From: Palsa-506 sp963786975
GTDB lineage: Bacteria > Actinomycetota > Actinomycetes > Streptosporangiales > Streptosporangiaceae
NCBI GenBank assembly: GCA_963786975.1
Contig: CAWBBE010000011.1
Coordinates: 868,001 to 932,000 of the forward strand
DNA length: 64,000 bases
Direction of reading: 5' to 3'
A program made the position numbers and the translations under genes. Within the stretch, counting starts at the first letter, position 1. Each line of letters opens with the position of its first letter. The notes beneath the pieces are model-generated. The model was given only the letters and a program-made list of their open reading frames with translations. It searched no databases and was not told the origin of the DNA. Of this stretch, positions 1 to 8,713 are shown one piece after another.

Positions 1-1
1 C

Positions 2-229
2 CGGGCCGAGCTCGGGCGGCTGGTCAGCCTGCTGCTGGAGAAGGAGACCGTGGACGGCGAAGAGGTCTACGCGATCGTCGGCCGGGTGATGCCGCAGCAC
101 CGCTCCGCCGAGACGGTCGCCCTCGCGCCGCATATGACGTCGCCGCCGGCCGCGGCCCCGGACCCGGGCCTGGTGCCGCACCGGTCGGCCGCGCAGGATG
201 CCGCGCCAGCGAAGGACGGCGACCGGTAG
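2..229 (+). CDS. ftsH: ATP-dependent zinc metalloprotease FtsH, C-terminal fragment
   Basis: Only the last 75 residues are inside the window; the gene enters from the left edge. The stretch reading LGRLVSLLLEKETVDGEEV matches the end of the M41 peptidase domain of FtsH, where LLEKETLDG(E/D)E is a typical final helix. A poorly conserved Pro/Ala tail follows and stops with TAG. FtsH is a membrane-anchored AAA+ protease that degrades misfolded membrane proteins and some regulators. The Walker and HEXXH motifs lie outside the window, so the call rests on the C-terminal pattern alone. The next gene is a separately controlled trp gene. Confidence 0.7.
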   Translation, partial: RAELGRLVSLLLEKETVDGEEVYAIVGRVMPQHRSAETVALAPHMTSPPAAAPDPGLVPHRSAAQDAAPAKDGDR

Positions 230-255
230 CCCGCGGGCGGTGCTAGGCTCACCGC

Positions 256-297
256 ATGCAGCCGAACCATGCCGCAGGCTGGTGGCGCCGCCGTTAG
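256..297 (+). CDS. trpL: trp leader peptide (attenuation), 13 aa
   Basis: ATG starts a 13-codon reading frame, MQPNHAAGWWRRR, ending in TAG, with two adjacent Trp codons. It lies just upstream of the anthranilate synthase gene and ahead of an intrinsic terminator, the classical arrangement of a ribosome-mediated trp attenuator. A TAGGCT element at 244-249 could be a -10 box, which would make the leader mRNA nearly leaderless (inference). A hairpin CCGCC/GGCGG at 288-301 overlaps the end of the peptide and could be the early pause or protector hairpin. Confidence 0.85.
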   Translation: MQPNHAAGWWRRR

Positions 298-330
298 GCG
301 GGGCCAGGTTCGCGTTCTGCAAATCCTGAT

Positions 331-364
331 GGCGACCGCCCGGCAGTCCGGCGGTCGCCTTTCT
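331..364 (+). terminator. trp attenuator terminator
   Basis: A perfect 10-bp stem, GGCGACCGCC at 331-340 and GGCGGTCGCC at 350-359, encloses a 9-base loop and is followed by a short T-rich run (TTTCT). It sits between the Trp-Trp leader peptide and the trpE(G) start at 411. By analogy with known actinomycete trp leaders, stalling at the Trp codons when charged tRNA-Trp is scarce should prevent this hairpin forming. Confidence 0.8.
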
Positions 365-410
365 CGTGCGCAGGCCCGCCGCCCGCCGGGCCTGATACTG
401 CGAGGCACCC

Positions 411-2680
411 ATGCAAGAGGCACCGACCGACCCGGCGTACGGCGGCGCCGCGCCGGCCTCAGCGCTGACCGCCCCGGCCGAGACCAGCTTCGTCACCGCG
501 GGCGGCATCCGGGTCAGCCGGGTCGCGGCCCCGTTCGACCCGGCGCTGCTGGCCGGGCTCACCCGGCAGGTCGACGAGCGGCGCGGTGGCGTGCTCAGCT
601 CCGGGATGGAGTACCCGGGGCGCTACAGCCGCTGGCATGTCGCGTACGTCGACCCGTGCGCCGAGATCGTCGCCCGCGGCCGGACGATCTCCGCCCGGGC
701 GCTGAACGGCCGCGGCCGCGTGTTGCTCCCGGTGCTCGGCGCGGCGCTGCGGCGCGCGGCCGGCCTGACCGGGGCGGCGGGCCAGGCAGCCTCGCCGGAG
801 CTGGCCGAGGTGGTCATCGCGGACCCCGGCCGCGCGTTCACCGAGGAGGAACGCAGCCGCCGGCCCACCGTCTTCACCGCGCTCAGGGAGATCGTCGCGG
901 CGTTCGCCGGCCCGGACGAGCACCTCGGCCTGTACGGCGCGCTCGGCTATGACCTGGCGTTCCAGTTCGAGCCGGTCCGGCTCCGGCAGGCCCGCGGCGA
1001 CCGGCAGCGGGACCTGGTGCTGCACCTGCCGGACGAGCTCTACGTGCTGGACCGCAAGCGCGAGACCGCGCTGCGCTACAGCTACGAGTTCGAGGTGTCC
1101 GGCAGCGGCACGGCAGGCCTGCCGCGGGCCACCGCAGGCACCGGGCAGCGGCCGGCGGCCGGCCCCGGCCAGCCCGTTAAGAATCCCGGCCTTCCGGCTG
1201 ATCCGGAGCCAGGGTCGTATGCGCGCGTGGTCACCGCCGCCCGGGAGCGGTTCGCCCGCGGCGACCTGTTCGAGGTCGTGCCCAGCCACGTCTTTCACGC
1301 GGCCTGCGGGTCGCCCGCCGCGTTCTACGAGCGGCTGCGCCGCCGCAACCCGGCGCCGTACGAGTTCTTCCTGAACCTCGGCGAGGAGGAGTACCTGGTC
1401 GGCGCCTCGCCGGAGATGTACGTGCGGGTAACCGGCGACCGGGTCGAGACCTGCCCGATCGCCGGCACGATCGCCCGCGGCGCGGGGCCGCTGGAGGACG
1501 CCGCGAACATCCGCGCGCTGCTCGACTCGCCGAAGGAGGAGTCCGAGCTGACCATGTGCACCGACGTGGACCGCAACGACAAGTCCAGGATCTGCGAGCC
1601 GGGCAGCGTGCAGGTGATCGGGCGCCGCCAGATCGAGATCTACAGCCGGGTGATCCACACCGTGGACCACGTGGAGGGCAGGCTGCGGCCGGGCTTCGAC
1701 GCGCTGGACGCCTTCCTCACCCACATGTGGGCGGTCACCGTCACCGGCGCGCCGAAGACCTGGGCGATGCAGTTCATCGAGGACCACGAGGACGGCCGGC
1801 GCCGCTGGTACGGGGGAGCGGTCGGGATGATCGGCTTCGACGGCGCGATGAACACCGGCCTCACCCTGCGGACCGCGCATATCCGTGGCGGCGTCGCGGC
1901 CGTGCGGGTGGGCGCGACCCTGCTGTTCGACTCCGACCCCGCGGCCGAGGAACGGGAAACCGAGCTGAAGGCCCGGGCACTGCTGGAAACCCTCAACGAG
2001 GATCCGGAACGGGAAGACCGGCCCGGCCCGCCGCCGCGAGCCGGGCAGCTGCCCGGGCCGGCCTGCGCGTGCTCCTGGTCGATCACCAGGACTCGTTCGT
2101 GCATACGCTGGCCGGCTATTTCCGCGAGCAGGGCGCCGGGGTGGTCACGCTGCGGGCCGGGTTCGGCGCCGCCGCGCTGGACGATTACCGGCCGGATCTG
2201 GTCGTGCTCTCACCCGGCCCTGGCCGGCCGTCCGACTTCGGCTGCGACGCGCTGCTGGCCGAGCTCGACGCGCGCGGGCTGCCGGCCTTCGGCGTGTGCC
2301 TTGGCCTGCAGGCGATGGTGGAGCACGCCGGCGGCGAGCTGGCGCTGCTGGCCGAGCCCGTGCACGGCAAGCCAGGGCGGATTCAGGTCCTCGGCGGCGC
2401 GCTGCTGGCCGGGTTGCCCGGCGAGTTCACGGCCGCCCGGTATCACTCGCTGTATGCCCGGGCGGCCCAGGTGAAGGGCGGGTTCGCGGTGACGGCGCAG
2501 ACCCCGGACGGGGTGGTGATGGCGATCGAGGACCCGGCCGCGGGGCGGTGGGCAGTGCAGTTTCACCCGGAGTCGATCCTGACCGCGGCCGGCCGGGCCG
2601 GCCATCAGGTGGTCGGCAACGTGCTGCGGCTCTGCCGGGCCGGGGGCGGCCTGCCGCCCGCCCCCGGCCGTCCTGGCTAG
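411..2680 (+). CDS. trpE(G): Fused anthranilate synthase TrpE-TrpG (one apparent frameshift)
   Basis: Converts chorismate and glutamine to anthranilate, the first committed step of tryptophan synthesis. The N-terminal part has the chorismate-binding signature: TVTGAPKTWAMQFIE, RRWYGGAVGMIGFDG and NTGLTLRT. The C-terminal part is a class I glutamine amidotransferase, with LRVLLVDHQDSFVHTLAGYF at its start, nucleophile region FGVCLGLQAMVEH and catalytic His-Glu in FHPES. TrpE is read from 411, but the amidotransferase lies in the -1 frame from about 2063; one base seems to be missing somewhere in 2005-2062, in the interdomain linker. No slippery heptamer is obvious, so I read it as one fused gene with an indel. 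The ATG at 411 follows a GAGG at 402-405. Its stop shares CTAG with the convergent gene. Control by trp attenuation is strongly suggested by the leader. A specialised-metabolite anthranilate synthase is possible, but the Trp leader favours the biosynthetic role. Confidence 0.85.
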
Positions 2681-3258
2681 CGCACCGGCCGCAGGCTGCG
2701 GGCGAAGTTGATCAGCACGTGCCCGCGCTGGTCATGTGACGTCGCGACGTAGCAGATGCGGTGCTTCTTCCAGGTGAGGAACAGGAAGATGTCGCGCTTG
2801 TGGCAGGACGGCGCGCCGTGGAAGCCGCACACGCCGAACAGGGTCGCGCGGGCGCCGTGCACCCGGACCGTGCGGAGTTTCTTCGCCTCGCCGAAGTTGC
2901 CGCACGGGGCGCCGGAGTTGTTCTGCGAGATTTCCAGGAAGCGGTGCCGCACGTGCCCCCAGGACGCGAACACGTTGCGCTTCCTGAGCTGGCCGGTGAC
3001 CTCGCAGCGGGTTACGAAGATCTTGCCGGACCTGGTCAGGCCGTGCACCCGGGTGGGACGCTTCAGCCTGAAGCCGGCCGCCCGCTGCGCGGCATGCCAG
3101 GTGCGGAATGCCCCGATCGCGGCCGGCCGGGCGGCAGCCTGCCGGGCGGCGGCCGGGCTGCCCGCGGCGGCGAGCGCGGCCGGCGCCAGCGCGGCAGTGG
3201 CGCCGCCGAGGCCGACCGCGAGGGCAAGGCCGGCCGTTATGACGCGAGTCCTAAGCAT
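2677..3258 (-). CDS. Secreted Cys-containing protein of unknown function
   Basis: A 193-residue protein that starts with a clear signal peptide: MLRTRV, then a hydrophobic core (AGLALAVGLGGATAAL), then Ala-rich sites ending near AALAAAG. The mature part is basic and contains five cysteines, including a PCGNF and a VCGFHGAPSC cluster, plus repeated aromatic segments. I recognise no family. The start is supported by a GAGGGG ribosome site just upstream on this strand. It converges on trpE(G), and the two stops share one CTAG. The cysteines and export signal suggest a small, possibly disulfide-bonded extracellular protein; the function is open. Confidence 0.7.
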   Translation of the reverse strand: MLRTRVITAGLALAVGLGGATAALAPAALAAAGSPAAARQAAARPAAIGAFRTWHAAQRAAGFRLKRPTRVHGLTRSGKIFVTRCEVTGQLRKRNVFASWGHVRHRFLEISQNNSGAPCGNFGEAKKLRTVRVHGARATLFGVCGFHGAPSCHKRDIFLFLTWKKHRICYVATSHDQRGHVLINFARSLRPVR

Positions 3259-3390
3259 GCAAATCCCCTCACTGTAGGTAAGAATGATTACACTGCGTGA
3301 CTGATCGTTACTGCGGATCGTAGATGACCTGGCCGGGCCGTGCCACGCGGATCTGCCCTCTGATGGTGGCGGCCGGTATCGTGCCGTGCC

Positions 3391-4176
3391 ATGAAGAGCG
3401 TTCAGCCCGAGGTCTACCTGGTCGCCCGCCCCGAGATCGACTACCCCGCGCTGGCTGCCTACCTGCACGAGGTCGGCGGCGACAGCTGGCTGGAACGGCT
3501 GGACCGCGGCGATCTCGACGATGCGGAGAACCTGGCCGAGTTCGCCGGGAAGATCTGCTACCGGGCCTGGGAGCCAGGGCTGAACCCGAACGTCCGCCGG
3601 GTCCGCAACGATCACCGGAAATACCTGGAGAACATCCTGTCCAGCGCGCACGGCTCCGTGCTCGAGCACGCCAGCTTCAGCTTCGTGCTGCACAACGTCA
3701 GCCGGGTAGCCAGCCATGAACTGGTCAGGCACCGGCCCGGGGTGGCCATCTCGCAGGAGTCGCTGCGGTTCGTCCGGCTGGCCGATATCCCGTTCTGGTT
3801 CCCGGACTGGGCGCAGCAGGACGATGAGCTTATGCAGCGGGCCACCGCGCTGATCGGGCAGATGGAGGAATTCCAGCGCTGGATGGCCGGGCATTTCGGG
3901 CTGGACGAAGACGGGGTGCCGTTCCACGAGAAGAAGCACAAGACCTCGTTCATGCGCAGGTTCGCGCCGGACGGGGTAGCTACCGGCCTGCTCTGGACGG
4001 CGAATATCCGCACCCTGCGGCACACCATCGAGGCCCGCACCGACACCGGCGCCGAGGAGGAGATCCGGCTCATCTTCACCAAGATCGCGGAGCTGATGCG
4101 GGCCGAGGCGCCGGCCCTGTTCGGTGACTACGCGGTGGAAGACGGCGCCTGGATACCGCGCTGGCGCAAGGTGTGA
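3391..4176 (+). CDS. thyX: Flavin-dependent thymidylate synthase ThyX
   Basis: Makes dTMP from dUMP using methylene-tetrahydrofolate, FAD and NADPH. The 261-residue length fits the family. The signature begins with RHR at residues 113-115 and ends SQESLRF at 121-127. Compared with the usual RHR-X7-S pattern there is one extra residue between RHR and the signature Ser (S124). Surrounding blocks are typical: SVLEHASFSFVLHNVSR before the motif and RTLRHTIEARTDTGAEEEIR near the end. No strong ribosome site precedes the ATG. It stands alone between a convergent secreted-protein gene and a convergent flavohemoglobin. Confidence 0.9.
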   Translation: MKSVQPEVYLVARPEIDYPALAAYLHEVGGDSWLERLDRGDLDDAENLAEFAGKICYRAWEPGLNPNVRRVRNDHRKYLENILSSAHGSVLEHASFSFVLHNVSRVASHELVRHRPGVAISQESLRFVRLADIPFWFPDWAQQDDELMQRATALIGQMEEFQRWMAGHFGLDEDGVPFHEKKHKTSFMRRFAPDGVATGLLWTANIRTLRHTIEARTDTGAEEEIRLIFTKIAELMRAEAPALFGDYAVEDGAWIPRWRKV

Positions 4177-4218
4177 GAGCTTTGCCGCAGCCCGTTGCCT
4201 ACTCCTGGTTGCTTCCGC

Positions 4219-5373
4219 CTAACCGCCGGCCGGGCCGCCCGCCGGGTCGTGCTGGATGTGCTCGCCGGACACCCGGCGGGCGAGCATCCGGACGGTCTCG
4301 GTGACCATCGCGTCCGGCCCGCTGATATACACCTCCCGGCCCTCGCAGCAGGCATGCTGGCGGACCGCGTCGGGCAGCAGGCCCGCCAGGCCGGGCCAGT
4401 CCGGGTCGTGCGACACGGCCGGGATGACCGTGAGATCCGGGTAGGCGCCCGCCAGCCGGGACAGGTCCGGCATGTCGTACAGGTCGGCGGCGGTGCGGGC
4501 GCCGACATAGAGGCTGATCCGCGGCTGGCCCGGGTGCTCGGTGATAACGCCCTCGATGAGCGCCTTGACCGGGGCCAGCCCGGTCCCCCCGGCGATGCAG
4601 AGCAGATCCCGGCGGCAGCCGCCGCCGACGGCCATTGCGCCGCGCGCGGGACCGAGCAGCAGGCTGTCGCCGGCCTGCATGTAATGCACAAGCGCGGTGC
4701 TGACCATACCGCCGGGAACCGCGCGGACGTGCAGGTCGATGAGCCCGCTGGCCCGTGGCGCGTTGGCGATGGAGAAGTTCCGCCACACCCGCGGCCACCG
4801 GGCCACCTGCACCGGCAGGTACTGCCCGGGCCGGTAGGCCAGCGGCTGATCCGGCCGGATGGTCAGCACCGCCAGGTCCGGCCGGCGCAGGTCATGCCGG
4901 ACGATCTCGCCGATCCACCAGGGCGGTGCCCGGCGCGCATCCTCGGCCGCCGCGGCCCGCATGATCCTGGCGATGTCGCCGAGGGCGGCATCCCAGGCTG
5001 CCTCCGTCTCGGCGCTCCAGGAGTCCGCCGCGAAATGCCTGATGGTGTCGCGGAGCACGGCGAAGAAAACCTGGTAGTGCTTGTCCTTCACGCCGAACTT
5101 GCGATGATCGCGGCCTAACTGCCCGGCATATCCGGCGACCGCCTCGGGCGTGTCCAGGCTCCACACGATCCTGGCTAACGCGCCGAAGACGCGCTCCCGG
5201 TGCGCGCTCATCGCGAGCGGGAACATCGCCCGGACGTCGGGATGCCGCACGAAAAGGCAGGCGTAGAAGCGCACCATCACTTCCTGCCCGCGTCCCTCGA
5301 TGACCGCGAAGGATTCCTTTACCAGCCGGGCCGCCTGGCCGCAAATTCCGCTCGCCGCATTTGCGCCACGCAC
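4219..5373 (-). CDS. Flavohemoglobin (nitric oxide dioxygenase-like)
   Basis: A globin domain is fused to an FAD/NAD(P)H reductase, the architecture of bacterial flavohemoglobins that oxidise NO to nitrate. Globin features: VRFYACLFVRHPDVRAMFP (B-C helix region with the heme-pocket Tyr) and GRDHRKFGVKDKHY (proximal His). Reductase features: RPGQYLPV and RNFSIANAP for flavin binding, AGGTGLAPVKALIEGV for NAD(P), and GREVYISGPDAMV near the end. I chose the in-frame GTG at 5373, which gives 384 residues and places the globin start as in Hmp. The frame is open back to 5697, but that part is lower in GC at its 5' end and does not resemble globin; an N-terminal extension cannot be excluded. NO-responsive control is likely for the family, but no operator was identified. 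Confidence 0.82.
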   Translation of the reverse strand: MRGANAASGICGQAARLVKESFAVIEGRGQEVMVRFYACLFVRHPDVRAMFPLAMSAHRERVFGALARIVWSLDTPEAVAGYAGQLGRDHRKFGVKDKHYQVFFAVLRDTIRHFAADSWSAETEAAWDAALGDIARIMRAAAAEDARRAPPWWIGEIVRHDLRRPDLAVLTIRPDQPLAYRPGQYLPVQVARWPRVWRNFSIANAPRASGLIDLHVRAVPGGMVSTALVHYMQAGDSLLLGPARGAMAVGGGCRRDLLCIAGGTGLAPVKALIEGVITEHPGQPRISLYVGARTAADLYDMPDLSRLAGAYPDLTVIPAVSHDPDWPGLAGLLPDAVRQHACCEGREVYISGPDAMVTETVRMLARRVSGEHIQHDPAGGPAGG

Positions 5374-5805
5374 TTCATCCGCTACCCGAGTTTCGCCGCG
5401 GCGGGGCAGTTCCGCGACGCCGGCGCCGGCCGCCTGGTGCGGGCCAGGGGAGGTTTCCGCGGCCGGCCCGGGGCGTCCGCCCGGCCCGCCTGCGCGCCGG
5501 TTGAAAGCGGCCCAAAGCGGCTGGCCCGCGAACGTGCCGGACGGACTGCCGTCGGGAAAGCCACCATCCAGCGCGATTGCCACCCTGCAGATTGTGGCAT
5601 CGTGACTAGCTGTATTCAAGCCGCTTTTGGCAATCGCAATAGAGCACGGAGAGTAGCGGTAATGCGGTTCGGCGAGCCCTCCATCGCTACTCGGCAATTC
5701 TGTCAGCTAACGATTGCATAGCCCATTCAGCCAGGTTACTGACTGGTCATTTTGCGCTGTCATTCCGCCGGAACGGCGCCCCTCCGGCGGCCGGGCTGGC
5801 CAGCG
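5374..5805. other. Intergenic region between flavohemoglobin and LLM enzyme genes
   Basis: About 430 bases without a gene I can support. The part at roughly 5560-5760 is clearly less GC-rich than its surroundings, as expected for the promoter region of the leftward flavohemoglobin gene. No clear terminator, repeat or operator palindrome was seen. The flavohemoglobin could extend into the first part of this region if a further upstream start is used. Confidence 0.4.
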
Positions 5806-7545
5806 TCAGAACGTGGAGCGGCCGCCGAACATGTCGGCCAGCCGGTTGGCCAGGCCCAGGTCGCCGTCCATCGTCATCCGGCCGTCCAGGATCAGCGGCA
5901 GGAAGCTCCCGGCCCCGGCGACGACCCGGGCGAAGTCGGCCAGCGGCACCCGGATCGTCAGCGCCGCGGCCGGGTCGCCGCCCGGCCGCGCGATCGCCCG
6001 CTTGCCGAGCACATCGATGGTCCACGACCGCCGGCTGCCGTCGGTCATGGCCAGCACGTAGACGATGCGGCCGGTGAAGCCGGCCGCCTTGGCCGGGTCG
6101 AAGCCGCGGGCGATGACCGTGAACAGGGCCCGCTGCGCGGCCGCGCTGCCCAGCACCCGCTCGATGCCCCGGTCGCTGGCCCGCCCGGCCAGCGCCCGGG
6201 CGCCGGCCTGCGCCCGCAGCCGGGCGGATTCAGCGGCCGAGCGGCTGGCCTGCCCGGCGAGGTCGCGCAACGGCACGTGCCTGGCCCGGCGGGCGGCGGC
6301 CAGCTCGGCTTCTTCGTCAATCGGGTGGGGCGCGGGCAGCGCCCGCGGCCCGCTCCGCCGGGCGAGCGCCTTGTCCACCGCGGCGGCCAGCCGGTCCGCC
6401 TTCGCTGCCTCGCTGGCCGCCCGGCCCTCGGCGAACCGCGGCAGCACCTCGCGGGCGAACAACTCGATGCTCTCGCAGATGTGCTCGTGCCGGTTCTTCC
6501 CGGCCTGCATGACGAACATCACCTGGTCGACCCCGGCCGCGTCGTACCTGGCGATCAGGTCGGTCACTTGCGCCGGGGTGCCGATGGCGCCGCGCAGCGA
6601 GCCAAGCCCGGCCTCCAGCAGCCGCACCGCGAGCGGCGCGGCGTTGGCCGACACGATCTCCCGCGCGAAGCCCTGCCTGGCCCGGTTCCGGCCGAACTCC
6701 TGCCACAGGTCGGTGCCGCCGACCAGGTGCGTGCGGCCGTAGAAGTGGCCGAGCGAGTAGCCGAAGAAATGCGCGCCGTCGATGCCGCGGTCGATCGCCG
6801 TCGCCTCGTCCGGGTGCAGCATCATCGGCAGCACCACGGCGACGTTCGGGTTCACCGCGAAGCCGCGCGGCACGCATTCCTCGGAGGCGATCAGGTTGTA
6901 GTACTCGGTGACCCAGTGCGCGGCGTCCTCCGGCTCGGTGAAGGAAAAAGACAGCGCGCCGACGCCGCTGCGCGCGGCCAGGTGGATGGTCTCCCGGCGG
7001 CTGCAGGCTACCCAGAGCGGCGGATGCGGCTTCTGCAGCGGCTTGGGTACCACGTTGCGCGGCGGCATCCGCAGGAACTCGCCGTCGTAGCCAGCGAACG
7101 GATCCTCGGTGAACATCCTGGTCACCGCGTCCAGAGTTGCTTCCCACATGGCCCGCTTGGCCTCGCGCGGCACGCCGAAGCCGCCGAGCTCGGCCGCCGA
7201 GCTCGACTCGCCGGTGCCGAACTCGACCCGGCCGCCCGAGACCAGGTCGAGGGTGGCGACCCGCTCGGCGATCCTGGCCGGATGGTTCACCGCGGCGGGC
7301 GCCTGCACGATGCCGTGGCCGAGCCGGATCTGGCTGGTGCGCTGGCTGGCCGCGGCCAGGAATACCTCCGGCGCGGAGGAATGCGAGTACTCCTCAAGGA
7401 AGTGGTGCTCGACCTCCCAGACGTAGTCGATGCCGGACCGGTCGGCCAGCTCGACCTGCTCAAGCGCGTCGGTCAGCAGCTTGTGCTCGGCACCCGGCCC
7501 CCAGGGCCTGGGCAGCTGATGCTCGTAGAAGATCCCGAACCGCAT
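5806..7545 (-). CDS. LLM-class flavin-dependent oxidoreductase fused to an SCP2-like domain
   Basis: Residues 1 to about 360 form a luciferase-like monooxygenase (TIM barrel). MRFGIFYEHQLPRPW, YVWEVEHHFLEEYSHSSAPEV, IRLGHGIVQ and DLVSGGRVEFGTGES are typical of FMN- or F420-dependent members of the family. After a charged linker (residues about 370-470), the last 110 residues look like a sterol-carrier-protein-2 fold: IVYVLAMTDGSRRSWTIDV, AALTIRVPLADFARVVAG and an ending MTMDGDLGLANRLADMFGG. At 579 residues it is much longer than a simple LLM enzyme (about 330-400). The SCP2 domain suggests a bulky lipid or hydrophobic substrate, but the substrate is unknown. The gene appears monocistronic. 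Confidence 0.82.
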   Translation of the reverse strand: MRFGIFYEHQLPRPWGPGAEHKLLTDALEQVELADRSGIDYVWEVEHHFLEEYSHSSAPEVFLAAASQRTSQIRLGHGIVQAPAAVNHPARIAERVATLDLVSGGRVEFGTGESSSAAELGGFGVPREAKRAMWEATLDAVTRMFTEDPFAGYDGEFLRMPPRNVVPKPLQKPHPPLWVACSRRETIHLAARSGVGALSFSFTEPEDAAHWVTEYYNLIASEECVPRGFAVNPNVAVVLPMMLHPDEATAIDRGIDGAHFFGYSLGHFYGRTHLVGGTDLWQEFGRNRARQGFAREIVSANAAPLAVRLLEAGLGSLRGAIGTPAQVTDLIARYDAAGVDQVMFVMQAGKNRHEHICESIELFAREVLPRFAEGRAASEAAKADRLAAAVDKALARRSGPRALPAPHPIDEEAELAAARRARHVPLRDLAGQASRSAAESARLRAQAGARALAGRASDRGIERVLGSAAAQRALFTVIARGFDPAKAAGFTGRIVYVLAMTDGSRRSWTIDVLGKRAIARPGGDPAAALTIRVPLADFARVVAGAGSFLPLILDGRMTMDGDLGLANRLADMFGGRSTF

Positions 7546-7680
7546 CCCGCCTCCATCGCCGCGCTGGCTAGTTCATCCATTCTGCGGCGGCCGGCCGGCC
7601 GGGGAAAGGCGCCGGCGGCCCGCGGAAGGGGCAGGCCGGAATCGGCGGAGGCAGGGCGCTGGCGGCCGGGCCGGCGGTCC

Positions 7681-8562
7681 CTACAGCGGCGCCTGGTAGT
7701 TGCTGATCCAGTGCACCTGCATCCAGGTAATCGCCGCCGCCCACGCCCCGGTGATCTCCAGCACGCCGACCGCGACGAGCATCGCGCCGCCGATGCCGGT
7801 GATCAGCCGGGCGTGCCGCCGGGCGAAGCCGAACACGCTCATCCCCCGCTGGAAGGCGATCGCGACGACCAGGAACGGGATCCCGATGCCGAGCCCGTAG
7901 ACGAACGCGAGGAACGCCCCGCGGCCCGCCGTGCCGGACGTGCCGGACAGCAGCAGGACCGCCGTCAGCGTCGGGCCGATGCACGGCGTCCAGGTCAGCC
8001 CGAACATGACGCCGAGCAGCGGCGCGCCGGCCAGCCCGGCGCGCGGGCGCCAGGACGGGCGCACGATCCGCCCGGCCAGCGTGAACCGGTCGAAGAACCC
8101 GGCGAACATCAGGCCGAGCACGATCGTCACGCCGCCGAGGATCCGGGTGACCAGCTGCTGATGGCTGAGCAGCGCGGTGCCCAGCCCGCCGAACAGCACG
8201 CCGTAGCTGGCGAACAGCACGGAGAAGCCCAGCACGAACAGGATCGCGCCGGCCACTACCCGGCTCCGGCCGGGCAGGCCGGCCGCGGCTGCCCGGTAAG
8301 TGGCCGTCGCCACCGAGCCGCCGTCGGCGGCGGCCACCACCTGGCCGCCGGTGCCGGCGGCTTCGGCCGCCCCGCCCGGCTCCGGCACCGCCCCGGCCTG
8401 GTCCGCGTGCACGCCGGACATCCCGGTCACGTAGGACAGGTAGCCCGGCACCAGGGGCAGGCAGCACGGGGAAAGGAACGTGACGGCGCCGGCCGCGAGG
8501 GCAACCGGGACCGCGAGAATCAGCGGCCCGGATGTCACCAGGTTGCCGATCCCGCCGCTCAT
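7681..8562 (-). CDS. CcdA/DsbD-type cytochrome c biogenesis membrane protein
   Basis: A 293-residue polytopic membrane protein with the two conserved Cys-Pro segments of CcdA-like electron carriers: FLSPCCLPLVPGYLSYVTG in the first membrane segment and TWTPCIGPTLTAV in the fourth. Such proteins pass electrons from cytoplasmic thioredoxin to extracytoplasmic thiol partners, for cytochrome c maturation or other thiol chemistry. About six hydrophobic segments are visible. A hydrophilic Gly/Ala/Glu-rich insert of about 50 residues lies between segments 1 and 2. The ATG at 8562 has a strong GAGGAG ribosome site. No resB, resC or thioredoxin-like partner gene is adjacent, so the partner is unknown. 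Confidence 0.82.
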   Translation of the reverse strand: MSGGIGNLVTSGPLILAVPVALAAGAVTFLSPCCLPLVPGYLSYVTGMSGVHADQAGAVPEPGGAAEAAGTGGQVVAAADGGSVATATYRAAAAGLPGRSRVVAGAILFVLGFSVLFASYGVLFGGLGTALLSHQQLVTRILGGVTIVLGLMFAGFFDRFTLAGRIVRPSWRPRAGLAGAPLLGVMFGLTWTPCIGPTLTAVLLLSGTSGTAGRGAFLAFVYGLGIGIPFLVVAIAFQRGMSVFGFARRHARLITGIGGAMLVAVGVLEITGAWAAAITWMQVHWISNYQAPL

Positions 8563-8713
8563 GCCCGTTCTCCTCACGACCGTGACCGGGTCTAACCTAT
8601 CCGGCCCGGTCAGGCGTCCCCCGCTGGGCCGCCGCCATGGCCGGCCGGGCGCCGGCCTGGCTGGCCAACTGGCTGACCCCGGGGATTGACCCGCGCGTGC
8701 GCATCCCGCAACG

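Noticed and set aside
2005..2062. Programmed -1 frameshift joining TrpE and TrpG
   Set aside because: No slippery heptamer or strong downstream hairpin was found, and many other genes in the window show similar single-base breaks, so an indel is simpler.
5752..8595. A 947-codon open frame on the forward strand
   Set aside because: It lies opposite the LLM-SCP2 and CcdA-like genes, which both have strong family motifs; the forward frame is Arg/Pro/Gly-rich shadow sequence.
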